A stretch of 39,327 nt of DNA from Chitinophagaceae bacterium (lineage in GTDB: Bacteria; Bacteroidota; Bacteroidia; Chitinophagales; Chitinophagaceae). A program made the position numbers and the translations under genes. The stretch covers positions 1-39,327 of the forward strand of contig JADKJI010000038.1 of NCBI GenBank assembly GCA_016721085.1, given 5' to 3'. Each line of letters begins with the position of its first letter. The first letter of the stretch is position 1. This document shows, piece after piece, positions 33,779-39,327 of the stretch. Under the pieces are notes generated by a model, which ran no database searches, was not told the DNA's origin, and saw nothing but the letters and a program-made list of their open reading frames with translations.

Positions 33779-36385
33779 ATGGAAGAGAATTTCAAACCAC
33801 AGGAAACCAGCGATCAGAACCGCATTATCCCCATTAATATTGAAGAGCAGATGAAGACAGCCTATATCGATTATTCGATGTCGGTAATTGTCGGTCGCGC
33901 CCTTCCAGATGTAAGAGATGGATTGAAACCCGTTCACCGCCGTATTTTATTTGCTATGAACGGTCTGGGTGTTCATTATAATAAGCCCTTTAAGAAGTCA
34001 GCGCGTATTGTCGGTGAAGTATTAGGTAAGTACCATCCGCATGGTGACAGCTCTGTTTATGATGCCATGGTTCGTATGGCGCAGGAATGGAGTATGCGAT
34101 ATACCATGGTTGATGGACAAGGTAACTTTGGTAACCAGGATGGAGACGGACCAGCGGCCATGCGTTATACAGAGGTTCGTCTGGAAAGACTCGCTGAGCA
34201 TATGCTCGATGATATCGATAAGGATACTGTCGATTTCCAATTCAACTTCGATGATTCTGAAAGAGAACCGACTATTCTTCCAACAAGGGTTCCTAACCTT
34301 CTTATAAATGGTTCCAGTGGTATCGCTGTAGGTATGGCCACGAATATCATGCCTCATAACCTTTCTGAGGTTATTGACGGATGCGTTGCTTATATCGACA
34401 ACAGGGAGATTACCATTGAGGAACTGATGCAGCATGTTAAAGCCCCCGATTTCCCAACAGGTGGTATCATCTATGGAATGGAAGGCGTAAAAGCCGCCAT
34501 GCACTTCGGAAGAGGAAGGGTAGTAGTGAGGGGTAAAGTGACTGTTGATACGAAGCCAAGCGGCAGAGAGCAAATCATCATCAACCAGGTTCCTTACCAG
34601 GTAAATCGTGATGCGCTTACCAATAGGATCGGAGAATTGGTGAACGAAAAAGTGATTGAAGGCATCGCTCACGTAAATAACGAATCAAACAACAAGGAAG
34701 GTACCCGCGTGGTGATTGACCTGAAAAGGGATGCCATCGCCAACGTAATCATCAATCAGCTTTATAAACTGACTGAATTACAAACTTCTTTTGGTATCAA
34801 TAATGTGGCTATTGTAAAGGGTCGTCCTAAAACCCTTAGCCTGAAAGATTTTATCTCAGAATTCGTAGAGTTCAGGCATGAAGTAGTGGTGCGTCGTACG
34901 CAGTACGAATTAAAAGAAGCTGAAAAAAGAGCCCATATTTTACAGGGTTACTTGATTGCACTCGATCACCTGGATGAAGTGATAGCTTTAATCAGAAGTT
35001 CTTCTAATCCTGAATCTGCAAAAGACAATCTGATAAATGCAGGATGGGGATTGGATGAAATCCAGGCCAAAGCCATCCTCGAATTACGTCTCCAGCGTTT
35101 GACAGGCATGGAACGTGATAAGATCAAGGAAGAATTCGAAGAACTGTTACGCCTGATCACCGACCTGAAAGATATTTTGTCGAATGAAGGTAGACGCTAT
35201 GAAATCATCAAGACGGAATTACAGGAGATAAAAGATAAGTTTGGCGATGAGCGGAAAACGGAGATTACTTATCTGGATGATGAAGTAAGAATCAAGGATT
35301 TGATTAAGGATGAAGATGTGGTGATCACCATTTCCCATCTCGGCTATATAAAACGTACCTCTGCTACAGAATATCGTCAGCAGCGTCGTGGTGGCCGCGG
35401 AGCTGTTGGTGGAAAGACCAGGGAAGAGGATTGGATAGAGCATCTGTTCGTAGCTTCTACTCACCATACCATGCTTTTCTTCACCGAAAAAGGTCGTTGT
35501 TATTGGTTGAACGTGTATGAAATTCCGGAAGGAGAGAAAACAAGTAAGGGTCGTGCCATCCAGAACCTGATTCAACTCCCACCAGATGATAAGGTAAGAG
35601 CTATCCTGGATGTGAAAGACCTGAAAGATGAAGAGTTCGTGCAATCACATAATATCGTTCTTTGTACTAAGAAGGGTATCATCAAGAAAACAGAGCTGGC
35701 AGATTTCAGCCGTCCTCGTCAAACGGGTGTGAACGCCATCACCATTATGGAAGGGGATGAATTACTGGAAGCGAAACTGACAGACGGAAGCAGTGAGATC
35801 ATGATGGCGGTAAAATCGGGTCGTGCTATCCGATTCCCAGAAGAAAAAGTAAGGGCCACCGGTCGTGGTGCTATTGGAGTTGCCGGTATTGAGGTAGATG
35901 ATGATAAAGACGAAGTGGTTGGTATGGTTTGTGTTATTGCTGCTGATAAGGATACCAGAACCATATTGGTGGTAAGTGAGAAAGGGTATGGAAAAAGGAC
36001 CCAGATTGAGGAATACCGTGTCACCAACAGGGGTGGTAAAGGGGTTAAGACCATCAGCGTAACAGATAAGACCGGATCTTTAGTCGGTATATTAGATGTT
36101 ACCGAAAAAGAAGATTTAATGATAACTTGCAAGAGCGGTGTAACCATCAGGATGCCGGTAATCGGTATCAGTGAGCAGGGACGGGCTACGCAGGGAGTTA
36201 AACTGATTCGTTTGGATGAAGGGGATGAAATTGCGGCCATTACACAGATGGATGAAAGTCCGGCTGCTGTTTTGGACATTGAAGAAGGGGCTACCAGCGA
36301 AGCAAATACTCCGTTAAATCCGGAAACTGACGCAACCGAGGGAGAACAACCTGCATCTGACAACCCGATAGAACCCGTTAACTAA
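33779..36385 (+). CDS. gyrA: DNA gyrase subunit A
   Basis: GyrA breaks and rejoins DNA in the ATP-dependent gyrase complex with GyrB. The 868-residue protein has GRALPDVRDGLKPVHRRIL and the quinolone-pocket helix HPHGDSSVYD. Ser at residue 91 and Asp at residue 95 correspond to E. coli Ser83 and Asp87, both in the sensitive state. The catalytic tyrosine is in AAMRYTEVRL (residue 130). The C-terminal wrapping domain has the GyrA box QRRGGRG near 535 and repeated beta-pinwheel blades, which identifies it as GyrA rather than ParC. An acidic tail ends the protein. Confidence 0.96.
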   Translation: MEENFKPQETSDQNRIIPINIEEQMKTAYIDYSMSVIVGRALPDVRDGLKPVHRRILFAMNGLGVHYNKPFKKSARIVGEVLGKYHPHGDSSVYDAMVRMAQEWSMRYTMVDGQGNFGNQDGDGPAAMRYTEVRLERLAEHMLDDIDKDTVDFQFNFDDSEREPTILPTRVPNLLINGSSGIAVGMATNIMPHNLSEVIDGCVAYIDNREITIEELMQHVKAPDFPTGGIIYGMEGVKAAMHFGRGRVVVRGKVTVDTKPSGREQIIINQVPYQVNRDALTNRIGELVNEKVIEGIAHVNNESNNKEGTRVVIDLKRDAIANVIINQLYKLTELQTSFGINNVAIVKGRPKTLSLKDFISEFVEFRHEVVVRRTQYELKEAEKRAHILQGYLIALDHLDEVIALIRSSSNPESAKDNLINAGWGLDEIQAKAILELRLQRLTGMERDKIKEEFEELLRLITDLKDILSNEGRRYEIIKTELQEIKDKFGDERKTEITYLDDEVRIKDLIKDEDVVITISHLGYIKRTSATEYRQQRRGGRGAVGGKTREEDWIEHLFVASTHHTMLFFTEKGRCYWLNVYEIPEGEKTSKGRAIQNLIQLPPDDKVRAILDVKDLKDEEFVQSHNIVLCTKKGIIKKTELADFSRPRQTGVNAITIMEGDELLEAKLTDGSSEIMMAVKSGRAIRFPEEKVRATGRGAIGVAGIEVDDDKDEVVGMVCVIAADKDTRTILVVSEKGYGKRTQIEEYRVTNRGGKGVKTISVTDKTGSLVGILDVTEKEDLMITCKSGVTIRMPVIGISEQGRATQGVKLIRLDEGDEIAAITQMDESPAAVLDIEEGATSEANTPLNPETDATEGEQPASDNPIEPVN

Positions 36386-36457
36386 CGATTTTTATACAAC
36401 CGATTCGCCAATTGCTTTTGGTAAATCGGAAGGCAAATGAAAAATTAAAATAAGCAA

Positions 36458-37753
36458 ATGAAAAAAGTATTTTCCCTGGCACTTGTGATCATAAGCGCCA
36501 TCAGCCTGCAAGCTCAGAAAATTGATAGGGCAAAAGATTATCTGGAAAAGAAGAAACTGAATGAAGCCAAAACGGAAATCGAGAATTTCCTGGCTATCGA
36601 AAAAAACAAGGCGAATACAGAAGCCCTTTATGTTAAAGCCAAGGTATATGTTGCCATTTCAAAAGATGCGGCTTTGAAAAGCACGGTTACTGATCCAAGG
36701 GGTGTGGCTTTCGAAACCATGAAGCAATATCTTGACCTTGAAAAAGGAAAGGATAGCACCAAGAAGAATATCGCCATGATGATGGATAATAACGGAGCCA
36801 TCTTTGATCTGTATCGCGATTATTCTGCAGACGGAGCTACTTTTTTCAACGCTAATAATTTCAATGATGCACTTATAAATTTCGGAAAATCATTGGAAGT
36901 GTTTGATGTGTTGACGGCAAACAAACTGATCACACAAACATTTGATACTACAACCTGTCTGTATGCAGGTATTGCAGCTGAAAAAGCCAGCAAGCCAGAC
37001 CAGGCGGCCATTTTTTATTCCAAGATAGCAGACCATAATATCAAGAGCGATGGTTTCATAGAAATCTATAAATGGTTATCCGACTTTTACAGCAAGAAGA
37101 ATGATATTGCTTCTGCTTCTAAATACCTGAACAAAGGTCGTCAGGTATATCCAGAAGATGCCTTCTGGGATGCTTTCGATATTGAAATGATTCGTGAGAA
37201 GGGTACAAAAGATGAGCTCTTCAAGAAATATGAAGATGTTATTGCCCGTAACCCAACAAACCATCTTTTCATGTTCAACTATGGTGTGGAACTTTACCAG
37301 ATCGGATATGATCCTGAAATCGGTAAACGTCCAGCCAATTCAAAAGATCTGATTGCCCGTTCAGCAGTGCAATTGAAGAAATGCCTGGAGCTGAAACCTG
37401 ACTATGCAAGTGCTCACATGGTATTAGGACAGCTGATCTACAACGAAGGAGTTGATATCAATAATGAAAACAAAGCTATCCGTCCACCAGCAGGCGGCAA
37501 ATTGAAGCCAGAAGAACTGAAGAAGAAGAACGACCTGAGAGCTGAAGTAACCAAGAAATTCAACGAGTCGTTACCATATTTTGAAAAAGTTGACCAGCTT
37601 CTGGGTGGAATGGGTAAATTAAAGATGGAAGACAAGAGTATCTTGAAAGATGCTTATGACCTGATCATTACCATTTATGAGAACAGTGGTAATAAGGAGA
37701 AGGCGGAGGAGTATACTACTAAGTATAATGATGTGGATAAGAAGCATTCTTAA
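36458..37753 (+). CDS. Exported tetratricopeptide-repeat protein
   Basis: A signal peptide (MKKVFSLALVIISAISLQAQ) precedes about 410 residues of helical repeats. TPR-like units include ANTEALYVKAKVYVAISKDAA, NFNDALINFGKSLEVFDVLTANK, AGIAAEKASKPDQAAIFYSKIADHN, ASAHMVLGQLIYNEGVDINNENK and DLIITIYENSGNKEKAEEYTTKYND. It is probably a periplasmic scaffold; partners are unknown. It follows gyrA by 72 bases without an obvious terminator, so it may share its transcript. Confidence 0.83.
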   Translation: MKKVFSLALVIISAISLQAQKIDRAKDYLEKKKLNEAKTEIENFLAIEKNKANTEALYVKAKVYVAISKDAALKSTVTDPRGVAFETMKQYLDLEKGKDSTKKNIAMMMDNNGAIFDLYRDYSADGATFFNANNFNDALINFGKSLEVFDVLTANKLITQTFDTTTCLYAGIAAEKASKPDQAAIFYSKIADHNIKSDGFIEIYKWLSDFYSKKNDIASASKYLNKGRQVYPEDAFWDAFDIEMIREKGTKDELFKKYEDVIARNPTNHLFMFNYGVELYQIGYDPEIGKRPANSKDLIARSAVQLKKCLELKPDYASAHMVLGQLIYNEGVDINNENKAIRPPAGGKLKPEELKKKNDLRAEVTKKFNESLPYFEKVDQLLGGMGKLKMEDKSILKDAYDLIITIYENSGNKEKAEEYTTKYNDVDKKHS

Positions 37754-37755
37754 TA

Positions 37756-37945
37756 AAGCCGAAGGCTTAGGGCCTAAGGCCTAAAGCCAGGATTGGTAAT
37801 AGCACGGAAATTAGTCTTCGAATAGAGATGCCTATCGGGAATACAGGGATGTATTTTTGATAGGCATTTTTGTTTGGGGCTGGATGCTGGATGCTGGATG
37901 CTTTTGCCTAAGGCTTAAGGCCTAAAGCTGAAGGCTAGTTTTGGT
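37756..37945. repeat. Family C repeat after the TPR gene
   Basis: GGCTTAGGGCCTAAGGCCTAAAGCC words start three bases after the stop. At 37876-37930, GGATGCTGGATGCTGGATGC is joined to TTTTGCCTAAGGCTTAAGGC. The reverse complement of this same junction is at 30120-30178, showing it is one composite element. Confidence 0.8.
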
Positions 37946-38038
37946 AAAGCCGAAAATTTTGTCTTCATTTCTCTAAAAGAATTGATGACATAAACATCAG
38001 GCCTAGCATACTGAATAACGCGCTTAGGCCTCAAGCTT

Positions 38039-38103
38039 GGGCTGCGAGCATGTCAGGCGAATAAGGAGAATATAATAGGACATCCCCGTCTGGTCCAAGC
38101 ACC
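38039..38103 (-). repeat. Degenerate REP-like palindrome, inverted orientation
   Basis: GCTGCGAGCATGTC on the left and GGACATCCCCGTCTGGTCCA on the right resemble the arms of the neighbouring REP units but pair poorly; probably a decayed copy. Confidence 0.5.
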
Positions 38104-38124
38104 CAACTCTAATAATACTTGCGT

Positions 38125-38200
38125 GCTGGCGCAAGCATGTCCAAAGGGATAATTCAGAGAGATTAAATTTTCGGACATCCCTTTGGACCGGCTTGTGCCA
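38125..38200 (-). repeat. REP-like palindrome, inverted orientation
   Basis: GGCGCAAGCATGTCCAAAGG (from 38129) pairs with CCTTTGGACCGGCTTGTGCC (to 38199). The 21-bp stem has three mismatches and a loop of about 29 bases. It is the reverse complement of the two units that flank the RAYT gene directly. Confidence 0.8.
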
Positions 38201-38263
38201 TGCCTTACATCTTTCTGTGAACAATCTTTCGGGTGAATTGAATGCATTTATTATCTGGTCCTA

Positions 38264-38357
38264 ATTCAGGCACGGCCGGTCCAAAGGGGTTTCTGAAGCT
38301 ATTAGCACCCTGTATGAACCCTTTGGACATGCTTGCGCCAGCATCATGAATTATGAA
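38264..38357 (+). repeat. REP-like palindrome upstream of RAYT
   Basis: The arms are GGCACGGCCGGTCCAAAGGG (38269-38288) and CCTTTGGACATGCTTGCGCC (ending 38339), followed by AGCATCATGAAT. The unit is the same orientation and nearly the same sequence as at 39205-39299. Confidence 0.85.
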
Positions 38358-38523
38358 GCTAGTGTTCTGTCATACCCGAGAATCAAATCCAGGGCATGCA
38401 TTGTTTTGGTAGAAGTTTTTTAATAGTAAAAAAACTAAAATTGCAAGTTTTTTTCCCAAATAATTATGATGTTTTAACCATTGTAAATTTCATGTCTGAA
38501 AGTATTTTGTCTCAAAAAGAGCA

Positions 38524-39084
38524 ATGAGTCGTAAATACAAATTCCGGAACAATGAAAAGTTATACTTCATCAGTTTTGCAATTGTAGGGTGGATAGATTT
38601 GTTCATCAGGGATGAATACCGTCAAGTCATGATTCAGAGCTGGAAGCATTGCCAGAAGACAAAAGGTTTGGAGATTTATGGCTGGGTAATTATGACAAGT
38701 CATATTCACATGATTGTTGGAAGCCACGGACAACCCTTAGCTCAAATAATGCAGGATATGAAGGGTTTTACTTCAAAGGAGTTAAGAAAGATTATTGAGA
38801 CACATCGATCAGAAAGCCGGAAGGAATGGATGCTGGAAATCATGACCCGTGCAGGCAGTAAGAATTCAAATAATGTGGCTTTTCAATTGTGGCAGCAAGA
38901 CAATCATCCTATAGAGCTAATGACACCTAAAATGGCCTGGCAGAAATTGAATTATATTCATGATAATCCTGTAAAATCCGGCTTTGTTTCAAAGCCGGAA
39001 GATTTTATATATAGCAGTGCTGGCGATTATTTTGGAAATAGGGGACTGGTAGAGGTGAGACTATTGGAACCATTATTTATATGA
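38524..39084 (+). CDS. REP-associated tyrosine transposase (RAYT, Y1/IS200-like HUH)
   Basis: The 186-residue protein begins MSRKYKFRNNEKLYFISFA and has the HUH nuclease motif (His60-Ile-His62 in TSHIHMIVG). It also has WQQDNHPIE and the motif NYIHDNPVKSGF, where Tyr144 is the likely nucleophile, followed by YSSAGDY. These are diagnostic of RAYTs, single-copy relatives of IS200/IS605 TnpA that cut and join single-stranded REP hairpins rather than moving themselves. Near-identical REP-like units lie 166 bases upstream and 120 bases downstream in direct orientation, with two more farther upstream. No accessory gene is present. About 166 bases of AT-rich sequence precede the ATG. Confidence 0.92.
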   Translation: MSRKYKFRNNEKLYFISFAIVGWIDLFIRDEYRQVMIQSWKHCQKTKGLEIYGWVIMTSHIHMIVGSHGQPLAQIMQDMKGFTSKELRKIIETHRSESRKEWMLEIMTRAGSKNSNNVAFQLWQQDNHPIELMTPKMAWQKLNYIHDNPVKSGFVSKPEDFIYSSAGDYFGNRGLVEVRLLEPLFI

Positions 39085-39204
39085 TGGGAGTGAGACATTT
39101 AAGCCTTCAATGTACATCTTTCTATAAAAAACCATTTAGTTATTCTTCAATGGTAATTTTATTCATTGTGTCAATTTAGTTCTGCTTTGCTTAAATTTGT
39201 TTCT

Positions 39205-39299
39205 ATTCAGGCACAAGCCGGTCCAAAGGGGTTTCCGAAACTATCAGGCCTCTGTATGCGCCCTTTGGACATGCTTGCGCCAGCATCATGAATTTTGAA
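39205..39299 (+). repeat. REP-like palindrome downstream of RAYT
   Basis: The arms are GGCACAAGCCGGTCCAAAGG (from 39210) and CCTTTGGACATGCTTGCGCC (to 39281), with a stem of 21 bp carrying three mismatches and a loop of 30 bases, then AGCATCATGAAT. It is a direct copy of the unit at 38264-38357. Confidence 0.85.
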
Positions 39300-39327
39300 A
39301 AGTGTGTGTGAGTGCTTGGACTAGTTG

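Noticed and set aside
35719..36363. Long minus-strand open frame within gyrA
   Set aside because: Antisense shadow over the conserved GyrA C-terminal domain.
38024..38247. Two overlapping minus-strand open frames left of RAYT
   Set aside because: They are shadows of the REP-like palindromes.

Overview
The window is chromosomal DNA of a Bacteroidota bacterium, most likely of the Chitinophagaceae type. The evidence is threefold: no Shine-Dalgarno-like starts, repeated promoter matches to the Bacteroidota -7 element TAnnTTTG placed only a few bases before start codons, and families typical of that phylum (DUF6089, DUF3857 transglutaminase-like proteins, BT_3928, DUF1599, M43 protease with GEVED, YfbK-like vWA lipoprotein). 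No tRNA, rRNA or CRISPR array was recognised.

Layout. 1-750: end of a DUF6089 barrel-like protein, closed by a UUCG-loop terminator. 962-2890: UbiD-family decarboxylase. 3224-9088 (minus): an operon of three exported DUF3857 proteins, two of them with a degenerate catalytic triad. 9159-14122: TraB/GumN protein, ndk, nrnA-like DHH phosphoesterase, FKBP lipoprotein and folP. TraB, ndk and folP are broken by many small indels. 14212-17523: DUF1599, BT_3928 and a Dpp/Opp-type permease. 17656-20321: SMP-30 lipoprotein and a secreted M43 protease. 20329-21888 (minus): DUF721 and recF. 22591-25584: pdhA, a TPR membrane protein, ribH and a LutA-like protein. 25889-29932: fasciclin, EVE, vWA and sirtuin genes. 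30180-33451 (minus): cupin, saccharopine dehydrogenase-like and GYF_2 proteins. 33779-37753: gyrA and a TPR protein. 38039-39299: a REP-associated tyrosine transposase (RAYT) surrounded by four palindromic REP-like units.

Most genes are housekeeping (quinone, folate, riboflavin, pyruvate dehydrogenase, DNA repair, gyrase). The striking content lies between the genes. Nearly every long gap holds dispersed repeats built of short similar words. Family A has the words AGTCCGGA and AGTAGGGA, family B GGTTTAAGG, family C GGCTTAAGGCC with GCATCCA, and family D TTTTCAAA. They are often laid out as two inverted arms around a palindromic or variable centre. Several coding regions appear to run into these repeats and take their last residues and stop codon from them. 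The RAYT/REP locus at the right end is the clearest mobile system and the best candidate for a self-contained repeat-generating unit.

Indels concentrate in 9.4-10.4 and 13.5-14.0 kb, on either side of a 21-base C run. Conserved motifs remain readable across frames there, so I favour local sequence or assembly error over true gene decay, but the sequence alone cannot settle it.
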